A stretch of DNA of 46,690 bases, from the NCBI GenBank assembly GCA_030019025.1, contig JASEFR010000009.1, forward strand, positions 11,444 through 58,133, in the 5' to 3' direction. Every line of letters begins with the position of its first letter. Positions within the stretch are counted from its first letter, which is position 1. The position numbers were made by a program, and so were the translations under genes. Under the pieces are notes generated by a model, which saw only the letters and a list, made by a program, of their open reading frames with translations, ran no database searches and was not told the DNA's origin. Positions 16,165-23,254 of this stretch are shown here, in pieces. The stretch is from a bacterium. Lineage in GTDB: Bacteria; Hydrothermota; Hydrothermia; UBA1063.

Positions 16165-16251
16165 TATAACGTCCCGAGTGTATCTGAAGTTCCCTGAAGG
16201 GGAATTTGGGCGGAGTGCCGAAGGCACGAAGCCAGATACGCTCTGTTTGGC
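16165..16251 (-). repeat. attC-like recombination site, class A (site 8)
   Basis: TATAACG (16165-16171) and GTTTGGC (16245-16251) bound the site; the lipoprotein stop at 16260 is 8 nt further. GTGTATCTG pairs with CAGATACGC. Inside are GAAGTTCCCTGAAGGGGAATTTGGGCG and the GTGCCGAAGGCAC hairpin. This is one of the cleanest examples. Confidence 0.78.
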
Positions 16252-16259
16252 GAAGTCTA

Positions 16260-16874
16260 TCATTTCTCAATAACATTTTCTTCAGTAAGTTTTTTTACAA
16301 CTACTTTTGCAAGCGAGTTGGCTAAAGTATTGTAATTAGCAAAAGCGTTACCTCTTGTAAACGATGTCGCTAACCAAGCAACTTGTCCAGATTTGCTATC
16401 AAACAAGCGAATTTCAAATTTAACTCTGGGCTTGGAAATATAATAGCCACCATTTTCTTGCGTATAGCTTTGATAATAAAGAGAGTTGCCGTACAACGAT
16501 ACACTACCTCGGGATGATGAACTCTTAGGAATATACGCCTGCGAGGTCCAGTAATCTTGCAATCTTACTACCAAAACCCCGTCTATATTATTTTGCTCCA
16601 AAATCTTTAATAACTCTTGCTCGTTATAATCTTTCACTGGTGGAATTAGCTCTATGCTAGAAACTGCATTAACACCTGACGAATTAAATTGCGCAACAAA
16701 AGCATTTTCAGTTTGCTTCCTTAAGCCTATATCTGAAAATGGAGCAACAACTAGGAGTTTCCTGAATTTTACTTGCGACAATTCTGGATTTTTGATGGTG
16801 TTTAGAGTCGTCCATGCACACCCTGATAAATAAAAGATAACTAACACCAGCGGAATTTGCTTAAAATGTTTCAT
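16260..16874 (-). CDS. Predicted lipoprotein of unknown function
   Basis: A 204-residue protein with a lipoprotein signal: MKHFKQIPLVLVIFYLSGC, with the lipobox LSGC giving Cys at residue 19. The mature part contains KLLVVAPFSDIGLRKQTENAF near residue 43 and NNIDGVLVVRLQDYW near 94. The middle region is rich in Ser and Tyr, and the C-terminus reads VKFEIRLFDSKSGQVAWLAT. This resembles the layout of periplasmic lipoproteins of the GNA1162/CsgG-like or DUF4136 type, but I cannot place it firmly. Ribosome-binding site GGGGAGG is 7 nt upstream. Single-gene cassette between attC-like sites 8 and 9. Exported products are common in integron cassettes. Confidence 0.72.
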   Translation of the reverse strand: MKHFKQIPLVLVIFYLSGCAWTTLNTIKNPELSQVKFRKLLVVAPFSDIGLRKQTENAFVAQFNSSGVNAVSSIELIPPVKDYNEQELLKILEQNNIDGVLVVRLQDYWTSQAYIPKSSSSRGSVSLYGNSLYYQSYTQENGGYYISKPRVKFEIRLFDSKSGQVAWLATSFTRGNAFANYNTLANSLAKVVVKKLTEENVIEK

Positions 16875-16897
16875 AATTTACCTCCCCTTAAAATTTT

Positions 16898-16977
16898 GCC
16901 TAACGTCCTGCGGATAAAAGAAGTTGCCGAAGGCAATTTGGACGAAACGTAGCGAAGCCTTTTATCTGCTGTTATAC
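16898..16977 (-). repeat. attC-like recombination site, class A (site 9)
   Basis: GCCTAACG (16898-16905) and GTTATAC (16971-16977) bound the site. On the minus strand this reads GGCGTATAAC ... GGACGTTAGGC, a textbook attC pattern. GCGGATAAAAG pairs with CTTTTATCTGC, with inner TTGCCGAAGGCAA and core AATTTGGACG. The stop codon of the upstream cassette gene is at 16989, 12 nt away. Confidence 0.82.
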
Positions 16978-16988
16978 GCCGTGCAAAA

Positions 16989-17663
16989 TCAGAATTCATC
17001 TAATGCTTTCTTTTCCTTCTCTTTCTCTTCCAACTTTTTTAGTTTTTTGCTCTGATATTCAATTGCCAGTGTAATCTCGTAATTCTCCCCATATAATGCC
17101 AAAATTATGTGCGTGTTAGGTGTCTCCCAATCTGCAAAGTAAACTAAATGCCCCAAACTAACTGCGAACCCCCAATTTTGATACTCGTCTCTATATAGGT
17201 CGTTCTTCCAGAGTTGTGAGTCTTTAATCGGTTTCCCATATTTCTTTACCAAGAACTCTTTCAAGGTACTGTAATCCAAAATATAGTCATTTTTATTAGA
17301 ATGAGTCACGGTAAATACATATTTTCCCCTCACGAGTTTACCTTCCGCAAATATATAAAGAATAAAACATTCAAGACCACCTACATTCCCCTGGTAGGCT
17401 AATAGATTCTCATCTTCCTTTACAATTTTACTCTTTTCTGTTTTCTTTACCTCTGCTTTGTTCATTCCCCAGTTCGTCTTTCTGAAATCGTACAGATCTT
17501 CCTTTTTTGGTTCTTCTTTTACATATTCCCAAGTTCCATCATCCTTTAAAAGAACCTTTTTGCCATCTTCAGTAACGGCAATTTGGTCTGCAAAAACAAC
17601 AGTTGAGGAAAGAATGCCTATAAGAATGATGAGAACTATCCGATAAAACATTCTACACATCAT
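16989..17663 (-). CDS. Exported protein of unknown function
   Basis: A 224-residue protein when begun at ATG 17663 (ATGATG), which has AGGAGGGGG 6 nt upstream. The longer frame to 17807 reads through attC-like site 10. A signal peptide is clear: hydrophobic FYRIVLIILIGILSSTVV then FADQ. The mature start, VTEDGKKVLLKDDGTWEY, is a motif seen in many short periplasmic proteins. The rest is a mixed alpha/beta domain with a Lys/Glu-rich C-terminal helix. No catalytic motif recognised. Single-gene cassette between attC-like sites 9 and 10. Confidence 0.75.
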   Translation of the reverse strand: MMCRMFYRIVLIILIGILSSTVVFADQIAVTEDGKKVLLKDDGTWEYVKEEPKKEDLYDFRKTNWGMNKAEVKKTEKSKIVKEDENLLAYQGNVGGLECFILYIFAEGKLVRGKYVFTVTHSNKNDYILDYSTLKEFLVKKYGKPIKDSQLWKNDLYRDEYQNWGFAVSLGHLVYFADWETPNTHIILALYGENYEITLAIEYQSKKLKKLEEKEKEKKALDEF

Positions 17664-17693
17664 GATAACCCCCTCCTTTTTTCTTGCAATGGC

Positions 17694-17780
17694 GTATAAC
17701 TCTTTCATATCCGAACAGTTCGGATATACCACTAATTTGGGCATATACGCGAACTGTTCGCATATATGCCCCTTTAGATG
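17694..17780 (-). repeat. attC-like site, class B with two palindromic arms (site 10); possible attI-proximal site
   Basis: GTATAACT (17694-17701) and CTTTAGATG (17772-17780) bound the site. The arms are ATATCCGAACAGTTCGGATAT (one base trimmed from a 21-mer at each side still pairs) and GCATATACGCGAAC with GTTCGCATATATGC, separated by CACTAATTTGGGC. The two arms can also pair with each other as one long imperfect hairpin. It lies at the 3' side of recombinase relic B. Confidence 0.65.
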
Positions 17781-17828
17781 ACCATTGTTCTGTGTTTTTA
17801 TTCTCACTTTTCATCCCCTTTCAAAAGA

Positions 17829-18184
17829 TTATAAAGCGGGTTCTTTATTGCAAAAAGATTTTTTTGTGCTAACATGGGTGTAAATCTCTGTAGTTTTTGA
17901 ACTTTTATGCCCTAAAAGTTCCTGAATATACCGCAGGTCAATTCCACTTTCTAAAATATGAATGGCAAAACTATGTCTTAAAGAATGCACAGAATTACTT
18001 CTTCTTCCGGAAATCTTCTTTACTAACTCCTGATCACAAGAAATTATAACCTTATCGTTTTCCCCAATCCCAATTTTCACAGCAGGGATTTTGCCTTCCT
18101 GTGCCATTTTATATAGGTAGATTTTCCTATTTTTAAATATCTTACGCTTTCCCCAGTGGTCATTATTTCAGAAAAACCTTCCAT
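17829..18184 (-). pseudogene. Tyrosine recombinase relic fused to an excisionase-type HTH (copy B)
   Basis: From ATG 18184 the frame reads [20 protein letters not shown] then KST. A 1-nt frameshift follows, and then [13 protein letters not shown] continues in the frame that ends at 17829. This part retains [15 protein letters not shown] (the HxxR box) and [14 protein letters not shown] (catalytic His and Tyr). The first catalytic Arg and most of the core are gone, so it cannot recombine DNA alone. The C-terminus is typical of IntI/XerD-like integrases. The HTH resembles excisionase-family helices, giving an unusual HTH-integrase fusion shared with copy A. It is the right-most element of the array, the place expected for an in-line integron integrase. 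Confidence 0.75.
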
Positions 18185-18240
18185 CTTAGATTTACTTCTT
18201 TTGAATCTGCTAAAGTTCATCATCATTTAACGTTAATAAT

Positions 18241-18269
18241 AGCATATAGCAAAGAAAAGAAAAACTCAA
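18241..18269 (-). promoter_or_regulatory. Promoter-like pair of recombinase relic B, reading into the array
   Basis: On the minus strand TTGAGT (18264-18269), 17-nt spacer, TATGCT (18241-18246). It is weaker than the copy A promoter but in the same position relative to the 73-bp repeat. Downstream is the palindrome TTAACGTTAA at 18227-18236. Confidence 0.45.
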
Positions 18270-18273
18270 GCTA

Positions 18274-18346
18274 TTTTCAAAAATTTTTCCTTTTCGGTGA
18301 GGATTCATTATCAATCCAGAATAAAAAAGAGAGAATTTTATTTTTT
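18274..18346. repeat. 73-bp perfect repeat, copy B
   Basis: Identical to 6599-6671. Lower similarity continues to about 18408, next to the stop codon of the BatA-like gene at 18411, with a 6-nt insertion (CTGTGC) relative to copy A. The neighbouring HTH coding remnants are clearly more diverged than this noncoding block. Confidence 0.9.
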
Positions 18347-18410
18347 ACTTTCTCCCTTGTGCGGACCTGTGCAAGTCGGGAAGATATCTTGAAAGAGTTT
18401 AAGACAGCCG

Positions 18411-19829
18411 TCAAGATGGCTCGGCGAAGTATCTGTAAGTAAGGTAGAATTCCAAAAATACGAGTCCAATTAAAAGACTTAGAATAAAATACCTTATAAA
18501 ATTAATATCTTTAACTACGTATTTCAGCGGTAAATGGACCGAATGGACATCACCGATATATGCATAGCCAGTTTGAGTTTGGAGAGTATCCTGCAAATAT
18601 AAGGTGTCATTGAGAATTTTTCCTGCTTTATCCCTAACTGAAGTGTAAACGACTGCAGGGGTAGTTTCCAAAATTTGCAAAAAATAAACCCAGAAATCGG
18701 GGCAGTAAACCGCCTCATTTTTGTCAATATCTGGGATAAAACCGATAAACTCATAGAGGACATTGTCCACCTTCACCCTTCGGCTGGTAGACAACAGAAA
18801 ACTTTTAATATCTGTGAAATTTTTCAAAGTATCAAATATGAAAACATTTTCAAAATATCGGCCTGAGACCTCTACTGGCCCAAACTCCTTAAAGTCTGTT
18901 CCTGTTATCGATTTTATCTGCTCCATGGGCTTGTCGAAGAAGATTATCACCTTCTTAGTCCTTTCCCCTGGCTTCACGATTCGATTAAAAGATATAATAA
19001 TATCAGCACTGTCCGCACTGGTTTCATTACCTAAAATTTTCATAAACCTTTCAATATAGATATTTTTCACTGCAAGATAATATCTTAGGCTCCGGGGAGC
19101 AGAGAGCTCAATGCAATTATCTGACGGGATATCATCTTCTACCTTTAAGCAAACTTTGAGAAGACTTTCTTCTCCAACATCTTGCTTCCATATAATATTC
19201 TTACCCGCTGGAAGAGCAAGATCACTTTCAAAAACCCTTTCCGAATTTTTAAAAATCACAAGCCTAAGATTTGTGTCCTCCAGGTTGTAGTTAGAAATTG
19301 TTAAATAGTAACTTTTGCTTAAGGGATCAAAATCCAATGAGCGGATGCCAGCATTCAGTATCGAAAGGGTATCATAGTAAAATCCACTGGAGAATCGCTG
19401 TGTTAAAAGCGGGTCGGAAAAATCAGAAACAATATAGAATTTTCCCCTTAAATCCCCACTAAAATCTAAGGGGTCACAAAAGGTTTTCATTCTTTTTCCA
19501 TAATAACTCACGAGGGGCTTTAAATTTTCTTGGTTTCTTTTTTCCACCTCCTGTGAATAGATCCCTGTCTCAAAAAAGATTTTACTAAAGTAATACTTAG
19601 ATGGTACGGGCCTTGCTATAAAAATGATCAAAAGTGCAAGGATAAAACATCTCATGATGATAATAAGGTTTTTAAGAAACCTCCTTTTCTTAGCAAGTTC
19701 GCTGTCTTTCAGTAATATAAGCCAGGAAACAAGCTTAATCCTTTCACTTCGTCTTTTAATAAAAAGAGTAAGCAAAGGTAGAAGGGCAAGGGGCAGGAAA
19801 TAAAGCACAGGCGAGTTCAAAAAGTTCAT
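18411..19829 (-). CDS. BatA-like membrane protein (aerotolerance regulator N-terminal domain)
   Basis: A 472-residue protein starting with the BatA N-terminal module: two membrane helices, PVLYFLPLALLPLLTLFIKRR and a second near residues 50-70, ending IARPVP. The large middle is extracytoplasmic beta-rich sequence without a von Willebrand A MIDAS motif. A third membrane helix (FILSLLIGLVFLEFYL) lies at the C-terminus. BatA/BatB-type proteins are encoded beside MoxR ATPases and DUF58 proteins and contribute to envelope stress or complex assembly; here the DUF58 gene overlaps upstream by 4 nt. No MoxR gene is adjacent. The stop codon marks the right limit of the cassette array. Confidence 0.75.
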   Translation of the reverse strand: MNFLNSPVLYFLPLALLPLLTLFIKRRSERIKLVSWLILLKDSELAKKRRFLKNLIIIMRCFILALLIIFIARPVPSKYYFSKIFFETGIYSQEVEKRNQENLKPLVSYYGKRMKTFCDPLDFSGDLRGKFYIVSDFSDPLLTQRFSSGFYYDTLSILNAGIRSLDFDPLSKSYYLTISNYNLEDTNLRLVIFKNSERVFESDLALPAGKNIIWKQDVGEESLLKVCLKVEDDIPSDNCIELSAPRSLRYYLAVKNIYIERFMKILGNETSADSADIIISFNRIVKPGERTKKVIIFFDKPMEQIKSITGTDFKEFGPVEVSGRYFENVFIFDTLKNFTDIKSFLLSTSRRVKVDNVLYEFIGFIPDIDKNEAVYCPDFWVYFLQILETTPAVVYTSVRDKAGKILNDTLYLQDTLQTQTGYAYIGDVHSVHLPLKYVVKDINFIRYFILSLLIGLVFLEFYLTYRYFAEPS

Positions 19830-20677
19830 ATTTCCAAAAAGCTCCTTAGTTGGGTTGTAAAATCCATTTCTGTTTGAAACTCAAAAAAGCGAATACCGGA
19901 GTTTTTGAAAGTAATTTTAAGTTCTTTATAATGCTGGTCTATTATTTCTCCATATAGGATGTTGTCATTTCTACTGAGGCTTAATTCATAACCTGTCTCA
20001 ACATCCTTTAATCTTGCCTCCCGCATAAACAAACTTTTTTCCCTAAGGGATGAAACCAAGAGGGGCATAACTTCATATCCCTTACCTTTGAAAAATCTAA
20101 CAAATTTTCTAATACCCTCTATCTCACTTAAAAAATCAGAAATCAGAACTATCAAACTTCTCTTCTTTATCCTTTCATCAATGCCCAGCATAGCTTTTGT
20201 AAAATCGGTTTTTCCAAAATCTTTATACTCATCAAGACTTTCAAGAAAAAGGAAGAGATTTTTGTAAGTTGTAGATGGTGGCAAAAAGAAGACCTCTTCT
20301 TCATTAAAAAGATAAAGGCCAAAGGCATCTCTTGAATAGTATGACAAAAAGGCAATGGCCGCTGCTACACTTCGCGCCACATTACCTTTATCATAAAGTG
20401 ACATGGAGGCTGAAATATCAAGAGCTACATAAACTCTAACATTGGTCTCCTCTTCAAATTTTTTTACAAAAAACTTTTCACTTCTTCCATATAACCTCCA
20501 GTCTATAAACTTCAAATCATCACCCTTCTCGTAGGGTCTAAGGTCTTTAAATTCAAGAGTATGTCCGTAAAAGGGGCTTCTGTGCTTACCGCAAAGGTAA
20601 CCTTCGAGAATTGTTTCTAAGGATATATTTTTCTTTTTGAGTAGTTCAACAAGTTTCGGATCGAAAGACAAGCCCAC
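19826..20677 (-). CDS. DUF58 domain protein (VWA-like), MoxR-associated family
   Basis: A 283-residue cytoplasmic protein with the DUF58 hallmarks: GHTLEFKDLRPYEKGDDLKF near residue 40, IDWRLYGRSEKFFVK, and then the VWA-like VALDISASMSLY near residue 90 with the DxSxS metal-binding pattern. LIVLISDFLSEI near residue 175 is the second acidic motif. These proteins work with MoxR AAA+ ATPases and Bat membrane proteins. It overlaps the BatA-like gene by 4 nt and begins 1 nt after the stop of the receiver-DUF4388 gene, so the three form one transcription unit. Start supported by GTGGGCTTGTC-like spacing only; no strong ribosome-binding site seen. Confidence 0.85.
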   Translation of the reverse strand: MGLSFDPKLVELLKKKNISLETILEGYLCGKHRSPFYGHTLEFKDLRPYEKGDDLKFIDWRLYGRSEKFFVKKFEEETNVRVYVALDISASMSLYDKGNVARSVAAAIAFLSYYSRDAFGLYLFNEEEVFFLPPSTTYKNLFLFLESLDEYKDFGKTDFTKAMLGIDERIKKRSLIVLISDFLSEIEGIRKFVRFFKGKGYEVMPLLVSSLREKSLFMREARLKDVETGYELSLSRNDNILYGEIIDQHYKELKITFKNSGIRFFEFQTEMDFTTQLRSFLEI

Positions 20678-20678
20678 T

Positions 20679-21806
20679 TCAGGAAAGTCTTTCCTCTTTA
20701 AGTAACCTTATAATATCAGGTATATATTTCAACACAACGGAACGCACTTCCTGAACGGGAGTATCCCTCGCTACGAGTATAAAAACTGCAAAATTGTTTA
20801 CTGGAAGAGGAAAAAGCACTACGTGATCATTTTTATCGGTGATCACAATCTCTGATAGTTCGTCACGTTTTTCTTTTCCCTCAGTAACTATCTCCATTGC
20901 CTCCTGAGCAGCCTTAAGTATGGCACCGTATAAAGTGGCAGAAGCCTGAAATGTTCTTCCTTGAAGAATCGTATCAAAAGCAATAGGAGTTGCTTCCTCA
21001 TAATCAAAAATCATACCACCTATAAAACCTGGAATTTCGGCGTGGAAAAATCTTACTATATCATTAAGGGTTAAGGTTGAAGCCCCTGTTCCTTCTTCAG
21101 CCGCCTCGTCCTTGAGACGGGCAAAGTTCAAAAGCAATAAATCCACTGGGGCATTGATCGTCCTTTCCGGTTCTTCCACATATTTTCTTGTTTCAAACAC
21201 CCCATCCTTCCAGCTCAAAATATCGTACACTGCTTCCTCTCCCCTTTTTGAACCTGCTTTCGCGTCCACAATCTCACCATTTTTAAAAACGATCACCCCT
21301 TCCTTCTTAGTCCTCAAATCTTTGCAACTGAGGATAACGGATTTACCCATAAGTGCAAGAGCTTGAACCATGTCTATAATGTCAACACCAGCAACGGTGC
21401 CTTTAAATCCTTCGATGGTTTCAACCGGTTCCTTTTTCTCCTCTTCTTGAGGTGGTGAAAAGAAGATACTCTTAAAATCTTCCTTAAAATTGCCTGTTTT
21501 GATTATGAAAGCATCTGCGCCTTTCTTCAACACTGATCGTTCAATGGTAGCACCCTTAACATCTGTATACACGTAAACTTTAATGGAGGGGCTGAGCTGT
21601 TTTGCATATATCAAAAGGTCAATGCCATTCCTGTCTGGCAATATGAGATCCATAATCATGTAATCAATTTTGTAAAAATTCAAATAATTCAGGGCTTCGT
21701 CGTATGAGCTGGCATTATAGACTGTCAAACCTAAATCACTAAGGTCATCCTCTATTTCACTTCTCAAGCTTGTATCTGGATCAACGAGTAAAACTCTACC
21801 TTCCAT
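20679..21806 (-). CDS. Receiver domain protein with DUF4388 and Roadblock/LC7-like C-terminus
   Basis: A 375-residue protein. Residues 1-115 form a CheY-like receiver: the acidic VDPD pocket, phosphoacceptor Asp in YMIMDLILPDRNG near residue 53, and Lys in IIKTG near 103. Residues 135-240 match DUF4388 (PATAN-type): IIDMVQALALMGKSV and GVIVFKNGEIVDAKAG. The C-terminal 130 residues resemble a Roadblock/LC7 fold, as found beside small GTPases. No DNA-binding domain, so it probably acts by protein contact, for instance in motility, polarity or envelope signalling. GGGAG lies 6 nt before the ATG. It is the first gene of the three-gene unit with DUF58 and BatA-like genes; the cognate kinase is not adjacent. 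Confidence 0.8.
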   Translation of the reverse strand: MEGRVLLVDPDTSLRSEIEDDLSDLGLTVYNASSYDEALNYLNFYKIDYMIMDLILPDRNGIDLLIYAKQLSPSIKVYVYTDVKGATIERSVLKKGADAFIIKTGNFKEDFKSIFFSPPQEEEKKEPVETIEGFKGTVAGVDIIDMVQALALMGKSVILSCKDLRTKKEGVIVFKNGEIVDAKAGSKRGEEAVYDILSWKDGVFETRKYVEEPERTINAPVDLLLLNFARLKDEAAEEGTGASTLTLNDIVRFFHAEIPGFIGGMIFDYEEATPIAFDTILQGRTFQASATLYGAILKAAQEAMEIVTEGKEKRDELSEIVITDKNDHVVLFPLPVNNFAVFILVARDTPVQEVRSVVLKYIPDIIRLLKEERLS

Positions 21807-21912
21807 TTATTACTCCCATTTTTGCAAAAATTTTAAACCAAAACTAATAACCTGTAAAGTAAAAGGCAAAACTTTTTGTTTAGTTCCAGACTACAACACA
21901 TATCGTTTACAT

Positions 21913-22848
21913 TCAACGAGTTTGTAGAAGTTTCCCAACAATTTTATTTAGAGAATAAAGACCTTTTGAAACAAGAAAATTTTCCAGATCCAACTTTACT
22001 TTACATACGATGTTGGGATCTATAAAGTTTCCCGATCCAATTTGCACCAATTTTGCACCCACAAGGAAGTATTGGACTGCTTCCACGTAACTCACTACCC
22101 CACCTGACGCTATTATGTTTAGCTCCGGATATTTACTTGCAATCTCATAAACAAGCCTCAAAGTCAACGGGAAAATAGCAGGTCCGGACAATCCGCCCGA
22201 CTTTCTCTCAAAGTAGAAATCCATTTTTTCAATGTCAATCACCATTGCGGGGTAAGTATTAGAAACGGTCACATTTACAAACCCTTCGGATAGTAACAAA
22301 TCGATGATCTCATCAAAATGGAAAATATCAGGGGGAATTTTAACGATGTTAACTTTATTAGAGCTTCCAGCTATTTCCCTGAGTAAGGTTTTTAGGGCTT
22401 TTTTATCCCGGAAAAATTCCAATCCCCCTTTCGAGACGTTAGGACAGGAGATATTGATTTCATAGGCAACAATTTCCTTGAAGGGATTTAATTTTTCGAT
22501 CATTAGAAGAAAATCTTCTTCATCATGTCCCGCTAAGTTTACTATAATGGGCTTTCTAAAAGAGAGCATCTCGGGTAGAATCGAACTTATGAACTCTTCA
22601 ACCCCAGGGTTCTCAAGCCCAATGGAGTTTACAAGTCCACAGGGTGTCTCCTTTATTCTCGGAGGGGGATTCCCTTCCCTTTTCTTAAAAGAAAGTCCTT
22701 TGGTGATAAGCCCACCAAAACAATGGATTGCTTTAAAAGATCCCGGTTCAGCTCCGTACCCAAAGGTACCAGAAGCAGGCAAAAAGGGGGATTCAAAATC
22801 TATACCGGCAAAAGTTACTTTCAGTGGGTTTTCTTTAACTTCCTTCAA
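21913..22848 (-). CDS. pyrD: Dihydroorotate dehydrogenase, class 1B-like
   Basis: A 311-residue TIM-barrel flavoenzyme oxidising dihydroorotate to orotate in pyrimidine synthesis. Conserved parts: FLPASGTFGYG near residue 22, PCGLVNSIGLENPG near 70, EINISCPNVSKGG near residue 133 with the active-site base Cys in SCPN, and IIASGGVVSYVEAVQYFLVGA near 240 for phosphate binding of FMN. The class 1B form normally needs a PyrK electron-transfer subunit; none is encoded next to it. The start lies inside the 3' end of the bifunctional nuclease gene (14-nt overlap), at the tail of the rpsF operon. Confidence 0.92.
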   Translation of the reverse strand: MKEVKENPLKVTFAGIDFESPFLPASGTFGYGAEPGSFKAIHCFGGLITKGLSFKKREGNPPPRIKETPCGLVNSIGLENPGVEEFISSILPEMLSFRKPIIVNLAGHDEEDFLLMIEKLNPFKEIVAYEINISCPNVSKGGLEFFRDKKALKTLLREIAGSSNKVNIVKIPPDIFHFDEIIDLLLSEGFVNVTVSNTYPAMVIDIEKMDFYFERKSGGLSGPAIFPLTLRLVYEIASKYPELNIIASGGVVSYVEAVQYFLVGAKLVQIGSGNFIDPNIVCKVKLDLENFLVSKGLYSLNKIVGKLLQTR

Positions 22849-23254
22849 GGGATAACGCCTTTTTCAATACAAATTCAGAAACAAAAATTGGGGCATTTGA
22901 CCGCAGGGCAATAGCTATAGAGTCAGAAGGTCTTGCGTCGATGCTATATAACGTTTTGTTATTCTCATCAAGGAGGATAAGCCTTGCGAAATAAGTGTTC
23001 TCTGTTAGATCGTTTATCACAACCCTTTCCAACTTTAAACCAAAAACTTCAAAGAGATTCACAATCAGATCATGAGTGAGCGGTCTCGGGGTTTTAGAGT
23101 TACTCAGTGCCATGTTAATGGATTGTGCCTCATTAATACCAATCACAATAGGAAGAATTCTATCGCCCTCTTTTTCTTTTAGATAAATAACCGGGCTCTC
23201 CTCAACCCCCTCTGGGAACTGTACCCTGAGAACAATTAATTCAATGAGTTGCAA
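22835..23254 (-). CDS. Bifunctional nuclease family protein (BFN/DUF151)
   Basis: A 139-residue single-domain protein of the bifunctional nuclease family, with RILPIVIGINEAQSINMAL near residue 33, LTHDLIVNLFEVFGLKLERVVI near 60, and the diagnostic DARPSDSIAIALRSNAPIFVS near residue 105. Family members are small DNases/RNases. The normal family length is 130-170 residues. It overlaps bL9 upstream and pyrD downstream by 14 nt each, so it is translated within the ribosomal-protein operon. Confidence 0.88.
   Translation of the reverse strand: MQLIELIVLRVQFPEGVEESPVIYLKEKEGDRILPIVIGINEAQSINMALSNSKTPRPLTHDLIVNLFEVFGLKLERVVINDLTENTYFARLILLDENNKTLYSIDARPSDSIAIALRSNAPIFVSEFVLKKALSLEGS

Larger units (their letters stand above)
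1..18410 (-). mobile_element. Integron-like cassette array without intact integrase (CALIN-like), rich in defence-type genes
   Basis: All genes here lie on the minus strand as single genes or pairs, separated by ten 79-94 bp hairpin sites. Each site begins on the plus strand with a (C/T)NNAAC(G) box and most end with GTTRNNY. In several cases the second box lies within about 15 nt of the stop codon of the gene to its right (stops at 16260, 16989, 6289). The other box lies shortly before the next start codon (4722, 14721). This matches integron gene cassettes read right to left. Relics of tyrosine recombinase, serine recombinase and an IS1182-like transposase are embedded. The array abuts the stop codon of a core-type gene at 18411 and continues beyond the left edge. 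The attC reading is inference from architecture; no integrase is intact. Alternatives are a family of terminator-like or MITE-like hairpins. Confidence 0.7.

Noticed and set aside
1931-17780. CRISPR array explanation for the recurring hairpins
   Set aside because: Spacing is 0.6-7 kb, the intervals hold genes, and repeats vary in sequence; no short regular spacers or cas genes.
1931-17780. Simple rho-independent terminators as an explanation for the hairpin sites
   Set aside because: They lack T tracts, are 79-94 bp with conserved end boxes and core, and include multi-part stems; a terminator role for some cannot be fully excluded.
17664-17807. N-terminal extension of the exported protein gene to 17807
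   Set aside because: It would read through class B site 10 and precede a clear signal peptide; the ATG at 17663 has a strong AGGAGGGGG.
17829-18184. Treating the right-hand recombinase as a functional integron integrase
   Set aside because: It lacks the first catalytic Arg and most of the core and is frameshifted within the HTH part.
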